Below are positions 9,163 through 17,321 of a DNA stretch of 59,895 nt, one piece after another. The position numbers and the translations under genes are program-made. The first letter of the stretch is position 1, and the number at the start of each line of letters is the position of its first letter. Source of the stretch: Allobosea sp. ASV33 (GTDB lineage: Bacteria; Pseudomonadota; Alphaproteobacteria; Rhizobiales; Beijerinckiaceae); assembly GCF_016428755.1 (NCBI RefSeq), contig NZ_JAELTI010000024.1:1-59895 (forward strand), written 5' to 3'. The notes beneath the pieces are model-generated. The model saw only the letters and a program-made list of their open reading frames with translations. It did not search any database and was not told the DNA's origin.

Positions 9163-10140
9163 ATGAGCACGCTTCACGACCCGACGAACGAGCCGCAGGT
9201 CTTCGTCATTCACGAAAACGACGCGTGGGTCGTGCCCCTGCGACGGGAGTTCGAAGCGAAGCGCGTTCCCTACGCAGAGTGGTTCATTGACGAGGGCATT
9301 CTCGATCTTTCCGCCGCTCCGCCGGAGGGCGTCTTCTACAACCGCATGAGCGCCTCATCCCACACCCGGGGTCACCGCTACGCACCGGAACGGACGGCGG
9401 GCGTGCTGGCCTGGCTCGAACGGCATGGACGCGTGGTCGTGAACGGCGGTCGCGCCCTGCAACTGGAGGTCTCGAAGGTCGCGCAGTATGAAGCCCTGGC
9501 GCCCTTCGGCATCCGGACGCCGCGCACCATCGCCGTGGTGGGACGCGCGCACCTCCTGGCCGCCGCCGAGCGGGTCGGTTTCCCGGTGATCCTGAAGCAC
9601 AACCGGGCCGGTAAAGGGCTCGGCGTCAAGCTGCTCTACTCGCGTGAGGCGCTCGCCCAGCATGTCGAGAGCGCCGACTTCGAGGAATCGATCGATGGCA
9701 TCACGCTCGTGCAGCAATACATTGCCGCTCCCGCGCCCTTCATCACGAGAATGGAGTTTGTCGGAGGCCGCTTCGTTTATGCGGTTCGGGTCGATACATC
9801 CGAAGGGTTCGAGCTCTGCCCTGCCGACGTCTGCCAGATCGACTCAAGCTGCGCGACTGTCGCTCCGGGCGACAAGTTCCAGATTCATCGCGCATTCGAC
9901 CACCCTCTGGTGCCAGCATGCGAGGCTTTCCTGAAGGCCAACGCCATCGGGATAGCAGGGATCGAATTCATCGCCGATGCCGATGGAAATGCCTACGTCT
10001 ATGACGTGAACACCAACACCAACTACAATCCCGACGCGGAGGCGAAGGATGGTCGGCGCGGCATGGGTGCGATCGCATCTCATCTCGGCGACCTCCTTGA
10101 GCAGCACTATGGCCACTCCAGCCTCTCATCGGCCGCATAG
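9163..10140 (+). CDS. ATP-grasp ligase, RimK-like
   Basis: This 325-residue protein has the RimK/glutathione-synthetase type ATP-grasp fold. A Rossmann-like N-terminal part runs to about residue 120. It is followed by the ATP-binding loop (FPVILKHNRAGKGLGVKLL) near residue 140 and the metal-binding end motif GIEFIADADGNAYVYDVNTNTN near residue 265-285, where Glu and Asn ligate magnesium. Such enzymes join an amino acid or carboxylate to an amine using ATP. The ATG at 9163 is preferred over a TTG 15 bases upstream. It sits between a peptide-type transporter and a sulfonate monooxygenase-like gene. The substrate is unknown; homologues are often simply called alpha-L-glutamate ligase. Confidence 0.75.
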   Translation: MSTLHDPTNEPQVFVIHENDAWVVPLRREFEAKRVPYAEWFIDEGILDLSAAPPEGVFYNRMSASSHTRGHRYAPERTAGVLAWLERHGRVVVNGGRALQLEVSKVAQYEALAPFGIRTPRTIAVVGRAHLLAAAERVGFPVILKHNRAGKGLGVKLLYSREALAQHVESADFEESIDGITLVQQYIAAPAPFITRMEFVGGRFVYAVRVDTSEGFELCPADVCQIDSSCATVAPGDKFQIHRAFDHPLVPACEAFLKANAIGIAGIEFIADADGNAYVYDVNTNTNYNPDAEAKDGRRGMGAIASHLGDLLEQHYGHSSLSSAA

Positions 10141-10404
10141 GCGTTGGGACGCGACAGAACCTCTCTCGCCGGTCCCAGCTGAGGCCATGAGGGGTACTGG
10201 GCGCCTGATCGCAATCCACCTGGGCCAGGTCAGGCCGCGGCGAACTTGGCGTCGCCAACCCTGCGTTCTCCGATCTGGATCAGTCGGCGGCCAACTTCAA
10301 AGACGCCAGCCGGCTGAGGCTCACGCACAGCGAACCGGTAGCATGAGAACAGCTCGGAAAGCCCCGGCGATTTCGGGCACCCGCTCAACCCGCGGTCTGG
10401 ATAA

Positions 10405-11511
10405 ATGACGGAAGCCTGCGAATTCCTCTGGTACATCCCGAACGATGTGAAGCCTGGGCACCGCGGCGATTCCGCGACCGGCGACCACAACAGCCTCGAC
10501 ACGTTGACCAGCCATGCGCTCGCGCTAGAGCGCTTCGGCTGGAAGGGAGCCTTGATCGGGACAGGCTGGGGGCGGCCCGACACGTTTACCGTCGCAACCT
10601 CGCTTGCTGCCCGCACAACGACATTCGAGCCGCTGGTCGCGATCCGGCCCGGCTATTGGCGGCCCGCCAATCTGGCCTCGGCCGCTGCGACGCTCGACCA
10701 TCTGAGCGGCGGCCGCGTCCGCATCAACATCGTCTCGGGGCAGGATGACCTCGCCGCCTATGGCGACGCTGAAGGCGATCAGGCTCAGCGTTACGCGCGG
10801 ACGCGGGAGTTCATGCAACTCGTCCGCAAGCTGTGGACTCAGGAGAAGGTCAGCTTCAGCGGCGAGTATTTCTCGGTCTCGAATTCAACCGTTCAGCCGC
10901 GCATTCTGCAGCGAGCTGGCAGAGCTCATCCCAAGCTCTATTTCGGCGGCGCGTCAGAAGCGGCGGAACGCGTCGCGGCGACCGAGGCCGATGTGCAACT
11001 GTTCTGGGGGGAGCCGCTTGCCGAAATCGCCCAGCGAATAGCGCGTCTCAAATCGCTGAGCGGCCAGCTCGGCAGGGAGATTGCGCCGCTGGAGTTCGGG
11101 CTGCGGATCACGACGCTGGTCAGAGACTCGACCGAACAAGCCTGGGCCGACGCGGAGGCCAAGGTCGCGACGATGGCGAAGAACAACGGCGCGGGCTGGC
11201 ACGACCACCAGAATTTCGTCGCCGTCGGCCAGCGGCGGCTGCTCGACCTTGCGGAGCGCGGCGACGTGCTCGACGACAATCTCTACACCGCACCGGGCAA
11301 GGTCGGTGGTGGCGGCGCGGGCACGACTTGGCTCGTCGGTTCTGCTGCGGATGTCGCGCGATCGCTGAAGAAATATCGCGATCTCGGGATCACCAAATTC
11401 ATCCTGTCAGATACGCCCTATCTCGCCGAGATCGAGCGCCAGGGCCTGCAACTGTTGCCGCTGCTGCGTGACGAGCCCCCGGTATCGCAGACGAGTTCGG
11501 CGCCGCACTAG
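10405..11511 (+). CDS. LLM-class flavin monooxygenase, SsuD-like
   Basis: This 368-residue bacterial-luciferase-like enzyme resembles alkanesulfonate monooxygenase SsuD. Shared blocks are the FLWYIPN start, GALIGTGWGRPDTF near residue 49, LVAIRPGYWRPANLASAAATLDHLSGGR near residues 77-105, PKLYFGGASEAAE near residue 174 and FWGEP near residue 200. Such enzymes use FMNH2 and O2 to cleave a carbon-sulfur bond, releasing sulfite and an aldehyde. The FMNH2 could come from the flavin reductase at 24595. The substrate may be a sulfonate, but the sequence is divergent from enteric SsuD, so no symbol is given. It is convergent with the next gene. Confidence 0.85.
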   Translation: MTEACEFLWYIPNDVKPGHRGDSATGDHNSLDTLTSHALALERFGWKGALIGTGWGRPDTFTVATSLAARTTTFEPLVAIRPGYWRPANLASAAATLDHLSGGRVRINIVSGQDDLAAYGDAEGDQAQRYARTREFMQLVRKLWTQEKVSFSGEYFSVSNSTVQPRILQRAGRAHPKLYFGGASEAAERVAATEADVQLFWGEPLAEIAQRIARLKSLSGQLGREIAPLEFGLRITTLVRDSTEQAWADAEAKVATMAKNNGAGWHDHQNFVAVGQRRLLDLAERGDVLDDNLYTAPGKVGGGGAGTTWLVGSAADVARSLKKYRDLGITKFILSDTPYLAEIERQGLQLLPLLRDEPPVSQTSSAPH

Positions 11512-11539
11512 GCGGCGCCGACACCAAACCAATAGCCGC

Positions 11540-12832
11540 CTATACCGCCTTGGCGACCGGCTGCCAGGTCTCGGGAAGAGCGAGATTTCCGCGCAGGGTG
11601 GGCGCAGCATAGTCCTGCCGGAAAACCTTGCGCTCCTGCAGGATCGGGACGACCTTCTCGACGAATTCATCGAAGCCGCCGGGCGTGAGGTGGGGCGCGA
11701 AGACGAAGCCGTCCGCCGCATCCGCCTGGACATAGCGATCGATCTCCTCGGCGACCTGCGCCGGCGTCCCGACGAATTGCTTGCGCCCGGTCACCTTGAT
11801 GATGAGCTCGCGGATGCTGAGCTTCTCGCGCTCGGCCAGTTCGCGCCAGGCGCGCGCTGTCTCCAGGCGGTTATCGTAGCGCGCCGCGCGCCCCTGGGCG
11901 AGCTGCTCGACGGCGACATCGGGATCGACCTCCGGCAGCGGGCCATCCGGATCGTAGGCCGTGAGATCGCGGTTCCAGACCTGTTCGAGGAAGACGATGG
12001 CGTTCTTCGGGCTGACCTGCTGCAGGCGGATGGCCTTCTGTTTTTCCAGCGCGTCTTCGAGCGTCTCGCCCAGGACGAAATTGGCGCCCGGCAGGATTTT
12101 CAGGGCATCGCGGCTGCGGCCGTATTTGGCGAGACGCTGCTTCACATCAGCATAGAAAGCCTGTCCTTCCTCGAGGGTGCCATGCCGCGAATAGATCAGG
12201 TCAGCATGGCTGGCAGCGAGTTCCCGGCCCTCGTCGGAATCGCCGGCCTGCGCGATGACCGGAGCACCTTGCGGCAATGAACCGGCACCGGTGCGGCCTG
12301 CGATGTCGAAATGGGGAGAGCGGATGTGAAAATCGCCGCCCTGCCAGATCGAGCGCGCGGTTTCGAGAAAGTCCCGCGCGCGCTCGTAGCGCTCGCGGAA
12401 CGGGAGATGGTCGCCGCGGCGGAAATTGGCTCCAGTGAAGGCACCGGGAGAGGTCACCACGTTCCAGCCGGCCCGTCCGCCCGACAGAATATCGAGCGTC
12501 GCGAGCTGGCGAGCGAGCGGATAAGGCTCATTGAACGTTGTGGTCAGCGTCCCGATCAAACCAACGTGGTTGGTGATCGAAGCCAGTGCCGTGAGGATAG
12601 CCAGCGTGTTCGGGCGGCCCACGACGTCCAATTCATGGAAGCGTCCTTTCTGCTCCCGGACCCTCAACCCTTCGGCGAGGAAAACGAAGTCAAACTTGCC
12701 GCGCTCGACGGTTTCGGCGAAGTGCCGGAACGAGGCGAACTCGATCTGGCTGCCGGCGGCCGGATCGCTCCACACCGTGAAATTGTTTACGCCCGGAAAC
12801 TGCGCCCCGAGGATGATCTGCTTCTTGGACAT
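11540..12832 (-). CDS. NtaA/SnaA/DszA-type flavin-dependent monooxygenase
   Basis: This 430-residue LLM enzyme belongs to the nitrilotriacetate/DszA-type group. It shows the hallmarks RHFAETVERGKFDFVFLAEG near residues 36-56, the TLTTTFNEPYPLARQLATLD block near residue 98, the SGGRAGWNVVTS flavin-binding segment near residue 120, and AQAGDSDEGRELAA near residue 232. The group oxidises diverse substrates, including sulfones, dimethyl sulfide and aminocarboxylates, using reduced FMN. It is followed 15 bases downstream by another LLM gene on the same strand, so the two are probably cotranscribed. The substrate cannot be assigned. Confidence 0.88.
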   Translation of the reverse strand: MSKKQIILGAQFPGVNNFTVWSDPAAGSQIEFASFRHFAETVERGKFDFVFLAEGLRVREQKGRFHELDVVGRPNTLAILTALASITNHVGLIGTLTTTFNEPYPLARQLATLDILSGGRAGWNVVTSPGAFTGANFRRGDHLPFRERYERARDFLETARSIWQGGDFHIRSPHFDIAGRTGAGSLPQGAPVIAQAGDSDEGRELAASHADLIYSRHGTLEEGQAFYADVKQRLAKYGRSRDALKILPGANFVLGETLEDALEKQKAIRLQQVSPKNAIVFLEQVWNRDLTAYDPDGPLPEVDPDVAVEQLAQGRAARYDNRLETARAWRELAEREKLSIRELIIKVTGRKQFVGTPAQVAEEIDRYVQADAADGFVFAPHLTPGGFDEFVEKVVPILQERKVFRQDYAAPTLRGNLALPETWQPVAKAV

Positions 12833-12847
12833 GATGTTCCTCTGAGC

Positions 12848-13843
12848 TCAGGCGGCCGCGGCGTAGCGATTGCGGGCGGCGGGCAGGCCGAAGCGACTGC
12901 GCAGATCTCCACCCAAGGGCTGAGCGACCAGGAGGTCAGCGCGTAGAGCGGGTACCAGTGCGTCAACGACGGACGCGATCTGCCGGTAGAGAGCGGGCAA
13001 GATCAGGCGGATGCCTTCTGCTCCCTGAGCCACCGAGGTCTGGGCAGCAGCGACCAGCTCTGCGACATCAGCCACATCGGGCCTGACTTGCAAATCTGCG
13101 ATGACCTTCGGCCTCGTGCCCTGGCCTTCGCCCCGCAGCTTGGCCGCCACTCCGGCAAAACCAGTTCCCGCGGGCACGAAGACCACGTCGGCAGCGCGTG
13201 CCAGTGCCAGATCCCCTTCTGTTGTCCAGCCGAACGCGACCAGAGGCTGGCCCTGCGGCGGTCTTGGCGTGATGGAGGGCCCCAGCACGCGAAAATCGGC
13301 GCTCTGATAGTCGATATTGTGAAGCTTCTCGCCATCGACATAGCGTTGGCTGGCGACGTCGCGGATGACCGCATCGTCCTCCCAGCTGTCCCATAGCCGC
13401 CTCACGACCTCGGTCGCCGCCAGCGTGTCGCTGTCAAGAGACAGAGGATCGACCGCCGGAAACCCCTTCAGCGTTCCGATGGCACGGCCGGCGTCACGGC
13501 TCCGGTGCTGGTCCAGGCGCTGGATCAGGAGACCAGCCCTGCCCGCGCTCACATAGTCCAGGGTGGCGATCGCGGTCGAAACGTGAAAGGGCTCGACGAA
13601 GTTGAGAGGCGCGCCGGCGATGATGCCGATGTCGCGGCTACGCGGCGCGAGCCAGTTTGCCAGCAGGATCGCGTCGAGCCCGTCCCGGCCGGGATCGGCG
13701 AAGCGATCTTCCAGGGTCAGGAATTCAGCCGCACCGTCGAGCCGGCCTACGAGGCTGTTCCAAAAGCCGCGCCAGTCGAGATCGTCTCCATGGGCGTTCG
13801 CATGCAGCCCAAAGCCCAGTAAAATCGTAGATTTCTGCGTCAT
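12848..13843 (-). CDS. Short, divergent LLM-class monooxygenase-like protein
   Basis: This 331-residue protein is LLM-like: it keeps the IATLDYVSAGRAGLLIQ segment near residues 97-113 and the LHNIDYQSADFRVLGP block near residue 183 found in NtaA-type enzymes. However it is about 100 residues shorter than that group, and several flavin-contact stretches are weak. Its start overlaps nothing; its end lies 15 bases before the start of the NtaA-type gene downstream. It lies 23 bases after the acetyltransferase gene, so acetyltransferase, this gene and the NtaA-type gene form one likely operon. It could be a partner subunit or a diverged enzyme. Confidence 0.75.
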   Translation of the reverse strand: MTQKSTILLGFGLHANAHGDDLDWRGFWNSLVGRLDGAAEFLTLEDRFADPGRDGLDAILLANWLAPRSRDIGIIAGAPLNFVEPFHVSTAIATLDYVSAGRAGLLIQRLDQHRSRDAGRAIGTLKGFPAVDPLSLDSDTLAATEVVRRLWDSWEDDAVIRDVASQRYVDGEKLHNIDYQSADFRVLGPSITPRPPQGQPLVAFGWTTEGDLALARAADVVFVPAGTGFAGVAAKLRGEGQGTRPKVIADLQVRPDVADVAELVAAAQTSVAQGAEGIRLILPALYRQIASVVDALVPALRADLLVAQPLGGDLRSRFGLPAARNRYAAAA

Positions 13844-13866
13844 CGTGAGATCCGATCCGGTGGTGC

Positions 13867-14493
13867 TCAGGCCGCTGAAGCCAGATGGGATGCCAGCCGC
13901 GCAGATACCTTCGCCTCCTGCTCGGCCTTGATCGCGGCGACGCGCTTGGTGGCGTCCTCCAGTGACGCGGCAGGCTCATAGACCGGGTAGGTCCCGGCCT
14001 GCCCCGCCCTTGCGCCGATATGTTTCTCGAAAGGCAAGGAGCGGTAGAGGGTGGGATCGACGTTCGTATCGAAGAGCGGACGATAGCCAAGAGTGATGTA
14101 CAAGGCCGACGCTTCGGGCTGACGGAAGCCGGTGGTCAGATACGCCCGCGTATAGCCCAACTCGGCCGCCGCCTCTTCGAGCGCGAGCACGACTTGCCGG
14201 GCAAGCCCCTGTCGACGCAGATCCGGGCGTGTCCAGATCCGTTTGAACTCAGCGGTCTCGTCGTCGTGGCTCATGAATGCCCCGCCCGCGATCGTTTCGC
14301 CGTCACGCTGCAAGAGCAAAAAGGCGCCGAGCGGCGGAGCGAAGGCTTCGGCCGGATAGCGGAGGATCTCAGAACGAGCTCCGCCGGGTCGGCTCGCCGC
14401 GCCATAGCGCCCATCATATTCCGCTATCAGCCCCTCCAGCAGTGGTTCGGCCGCCGGGTCGAGGGGTGAAGACCGCAAAAAGAAGTCAGCCAT
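13867..14493 (-). CDS. GNAT-family N-acetyltransferase
   Basis: This 208-residue protein has the GNAT fold. The acetyl-CoA binding motif is seen at RIWTRPDLRRQGLARQVV near residues 107-124, followed by AAAELGYTRAYLTTGFRQPEAS and LYITLGYRPL. The ATG at 14493 has a GGAGAA ribosome site 6 bases upstream; an in-frame ATG further up would run into the divergent promoter. It is the first gene of the minus-strand unit with two LLM genes. A role in acetylating an amine or a sulfur-containing amino acid is possible, but the substrate is unknown. Confidence 0.85.
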   Translation of the reverse strand: MADFFLRSSPLDPAAEPLLEGLIAEYDGRYGAASRPGGARSEILRYPAEAFAPPLGAFLLLQRDGETIAGGAFMSHDDETAEFKRIWTRPDLRRQGLARQVVLALEEAAAELGYTRAYLTTGFRQPEASALYITLGYRPLFDTNVDPTLYRSLPFEKHIGARAGQAGTYPVYEPAASLEDATKRVAAIKAEQEAKVSARLASHLASAA

Positions 14494-14549
14494 GACGTTC
14501 TCCAAAGTCGCCGCGGCTTGGCTTGCTCGCGGCCGCTTGATCAATCAAT

Positions 14550-14570
14550 CTATTAATTCTATAGACTATT
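14550..14570. promoter_or_regulatory. Candidate Rrf2-type operator in divergent promoter
   Basis: A 21-bp AT-rich element starting CTATTAATTC and ending TATAGACTATT lies in the 113-bp gap between the divergent acetyltransferase and LLM genes. It matches a sequence upstream of the flavin reductase (24513-24533) at 17 of 21 positions. The local base composition contrasts sharply with the GC-rich surroundings. Binding by the Rrf2 protein encoded at 24047 is inference. Confidence 0.45.
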
Positions 14571-14606
14571 CGAACAACACATCCTGTCAATGCCCGGCGA
14601 GGCCGA

Positions 14607-15611
14607 ATGCCCTATCGACTGAGCTTCCTCGACAAGAGCCCCCTTCAGGCGAACGAGACCGCTGCCGACGCGCTCAAGCGGACGCTCTTGCTCGCAAAGG
14701 CGGCGGAAGAGCTCGGTTTCGCGCGGTTCTGGGTGGCGGAGCACCACAATGCGGCAAAGCTCGCGAGCTCGTCACCGGAAGTGCTGATCAGCTTCCTGCT
14801 GGCGCACACCAGCCGCATCAGAATCGGTTCCGGCGGCGTGATGCTCCAGCACTACAGCGCCTATAAAGTCGCCGAGAACTTCAACCTGCTGGCAGCGCTG
14901 GCGCCAGGGCGCGTTGATATCGGCATCGGCAAGGCGCCGGGCGGGATGCCGCTGTCGACCCATGCCCTTCAAGGCGCCTACGATCAGGCCCGCAAGCCGA
15001 GCTTCGACACGCAGCTCGCGGAGCTCGACGGCTTCCTGCGCGAGCACCATGACGGCAGCGACGCGGGCAATCGGCTCGCGGCCTTCCCGGCGCCGGCGCA
15101 GCCTCCTGAACGCTTCCTGCTCGGCGCCAGCGCCGAGAGCGCGCAGCTCGCCGCCGGTCTCGGTTGGGGTTTCGTCTATCCCGGCCATATTCATGGCGAC
15201 GAGGCCGCCATCGGAGAGGCCCTGTCGGCCTATCGTGCTGCCGGCGGCACCTCGGCGCTGCTCGCCGTGGGTGTCGTCACCGCCGAGACCGATGATCTGG
15301 CCCGCGGCCTCGCACCCGATACGCGACGCTTCCGCGTCGATATCGAGAACGGCCAGGGCGTCAACGTCACCAGCCGCGAGCAGGCTCTGGAATACATCAG
15401 GCAGACGGGATCGCGCGAATACCGCATCGAGGAGCGCAGCTCGCTGCTCCTCCGCGGCACGCCGGCACGGATCCATGCCGAATTGCAGCGGCTGCACCGG
15501 GCATTCGGGGTCGACGAGTTCATCGTCGACTGCCCCGTCAACGAGGGCGCCTGGCGCTTGAGGACGATCCAGCTTCTCGCGGCCGAGGCTCGCGCCTCCC
15601 TCGCCGCCTGA
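14607..15611 (+). CDS. MsnO8-type LLM flavin-dependent oxidoreductase
   Basis: This 334-residue single-domain LLM protein has the features of the MsnO8 group: LSFLDKSPL at the N-terminus, FWVAEHHN near residue 42, SSPEVLISFLLAHTSRIRIGSGGVML near residues 53-78, and LAPGRVDIGIGKAPGG near residue 97. It lies 23 bases upstream of a substrate-binding protein gene and shares strand and spacing with the whole transporter unit to 23906, so it is probably the first gene of that operon. It may oxidise what the transporter imports. The reaction is unknown. Confidence 0.88.
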   Translation: MPYRLSFLDKSPLQANETAADALKRTLLLAKAAEELGFARFWVAEHHNAAKLASSSPEVLISFLLAHTSRIRIGSGGVMLQHYSAYKVAENFNLLAALAPGRVDIGIGKAPGGMPLSTHALQGAYDQARKPSFDTQLAELDGFLREHHDGSDAGNRLAAFPAPAQPPERFLLGASAESAQLAAGLGWGFVYPGHIHGDEAAIGEALSAYRAAGGTSALLAVGVVTAETDDLARGLAPDTRRFRVDIENGQGVNVTSREQALEYIRQTGSREYRIEERSSLLLRGTPARIHAELQRLHRAFGVDEFIVDCPVNEGAWRLRTIQLLAAEARASLAA

Positions 15612-15634
15612 GCCAGCCAGAAGGGTTCGACATC

Positions 15635-17263
15635 ATGATCACGCGAAGGACGCTCCTGGGCGGAGCGGGCGCAACGGCACTGGCGGCGGCGGCACCGAGC
15701 CGGGTCGGCGCGCAGACGAAGGGCGCGCCGGTCAAGGGCGGCTCGCTGACCTGGGGTGTAGAGACGGAGCCAAGCACCCTCAATCCCCATCTCAACGGGC
15801 AGGCCAAAGCCAAGCTCATCCTGCGCAATGCCTATGAGACATTGCTGGCCCGCACGCCCGATGGTGGCTACGTGCCTTGGCTCGCGAAGGACTATGCCGT
15901 CTCCGAGGATGGCAGAATCTACACCTTCACGCTCAGGGACGATGTCTCGTTCCATGATGGCGAGAAATTTGATGCCGCCGCCGTCGCGCTGAACTTCACC
16001 AAGCTGAAGGAGCCGACCTATTCCGGCAGCATCAGCGCGGGGCATGTCTCGCATGTCTCGGAAGCCATCGCGGTCGATCCGCGCACGCTCGTTCTGAAGC
16101 TTAGCCGCGTCTACGCACCGTTTCTCGATGGCGCGGCCGGGATCGAGATCCTGTCGCCGAAATCCTTCGCGTCTGCCCAGCTCAAGGCCGGCGGACCGGA
16201 AATCGCCGGAACCGGTCCTTTCAGGATCGAGCGTTATGTAAAAGGTCAGGAGATCCGCTTCGTCCGGAACGAAGCCTATAACTGGGCGCCGGCCAATGCC
16301 GGGCACCAGGGCCCGGCCTGGCTCGACCGCGTCACCTACCGCTTCCTCCCTGAAGCCGCGGTACGGACCGGCGCCTTGACCTCCGGCCAGGTCGACGTGA
16401 TCGAGGGCATTTCCGGCAACGATGCCGGCCTGTTCAAGGACAATCCCGAATTTACTTACCAGAGCGCGCTCAACACCGGCACGCCCTATACGCTCTATCT
16501 GAACGCGACGCGGGGACCGACGGAGGATGTCCGGGTTCGGCAGGCCGTCCTCGCCGCCATCGATGTCGAGAGGGTCATCCGCTCGGTCTATCGCGGCGAA
16601 CGCCAGCGGGCCTGGGGTGTCCTGACCCCCGCCGACACGGATTTCTACGATCGCAGTATCGAGGGCAGCTACGGCTTCGATCCGAAGCGCGCCAATCGCC
16701 TCCTCGACGAGGCTGGCTGGAGCAGCCGCGACGCCGAAGGCTTCCGTACGAAGGACGGCCAGCGCCTCAGCATCGAAATTGTCCAGTCGCAGGCGACCCT
16801 CCGGGACCAGCGCGACGTGCTGCTGCAGGCAGTGCAGGCCCAAGCCCGCCAGAACGCTGGGCTCGACCTTGTGCTCCGCTATGTCGACGCCGGCACCTAC
16901 ACGACCCGGCAGAACGACGGCCAGTACGGCATCATCCCGAACTCGACCACGACGCAGGAAAACGGCCTCACGATCTATTTCCACTATCTGCCCCGCAACA
17001 AGGGGGGATCGATCAATTACAGCCGCACCGAGGCGCCCGAAATATCGGCATGGCTGGACGAGGCGGCCTCGACGCTCGACACGAAAAAGCGCTTCGAAAT
17101 CTACGCGCGGCTTCAGCGCTTCGCCCTGCTGGAACAGGCCTATGGCCTGCCGCTCTACGTGCCCGAGGATCAGATCGCCGCCTCGGCACGCGTCAAGGGT
17201 GTGGGCTTCCGGCCGTTCAAGCGCCTTCCCGAGAACGCCTACGACATCTGGCTGCAGGGCTGA
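15635..17263 (+). CDS. Peptide-type ABC transporter substrate-binding protein, paralogue 1
   Basis: This 542-residue SBP_bac_5 protein starts with a twin-arginine signal (TRRTLLGGAGATAL) ending near residue 27. Key blocks are LTWGVETEPSTLNPHLNG near residue 37, FTLRDDVSFHDGEKFDAAAV near residue 92 and GTGPFRIERY near residue 190. It is followed after 58 bases by a close paralogue of almost equal length; by eye about two thirds of the residues are identical. Two binding proteins for one permease pair suggest that the transporter accepts two related ligands. Confidence 0.9.
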   Translation: MITRRTLLGGAGATALAAAAPSRVGAQTKGAPVKGGSLTWGVETEPSTLNPHLNGQAKAKLILRNAYETLLARTPDGGYVPWLAKDYAVSEDGRIYTFTLRDDVSFHDGEKFDAAAVALNFTKLKEPTYSGSISAGHVSHVSEAIAVDPRTLVLKLSRVYAPFLDGAAGIEILSPKSFASAQLKAGGPEIAGTGPFRIERYVKGQEIRFVRNEAYNWAPANAGHQGPAWLDRVTYRFLPEAAVRTGALTSGQVDVIEGISGNDAGLFKDNPEFTYQSALNTGTPYTLYLNATRGPTEDVRVRQAVLAAIDVERVIRSVYRGERQRAWGVLTPADTDFYDRSIEGSYGFDPKRANRLLDEAGWSSRDAEGFRTKDGQRLSIEIVQSQATLRDQRDVLLQAVQAQARQNAGLDLVLRYVDAGTYTTRQNDGQYGIIPNSTTTQENGLTIYFHYLPRNKGGSINYSRTEAPEISAWLDEAASTLDTKKRFEIYARLQRFALLEQAYGLPLYVPEDQIAASARVKGVGFRPFKRLPENAYDIWLQG

Positions 17264-17321
17264 GAGCCAGCGGCCGCGCCAAAACGCGCGCGCCACAGAT
17301 CGACACGGAGACCGAACGACA

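Noticed and set aside
16779..17321. Upstream extension of the second paralogous binding protein
   Set aside because: It overlaps the end of the first paralogue; the signal peptide begins at 17322.
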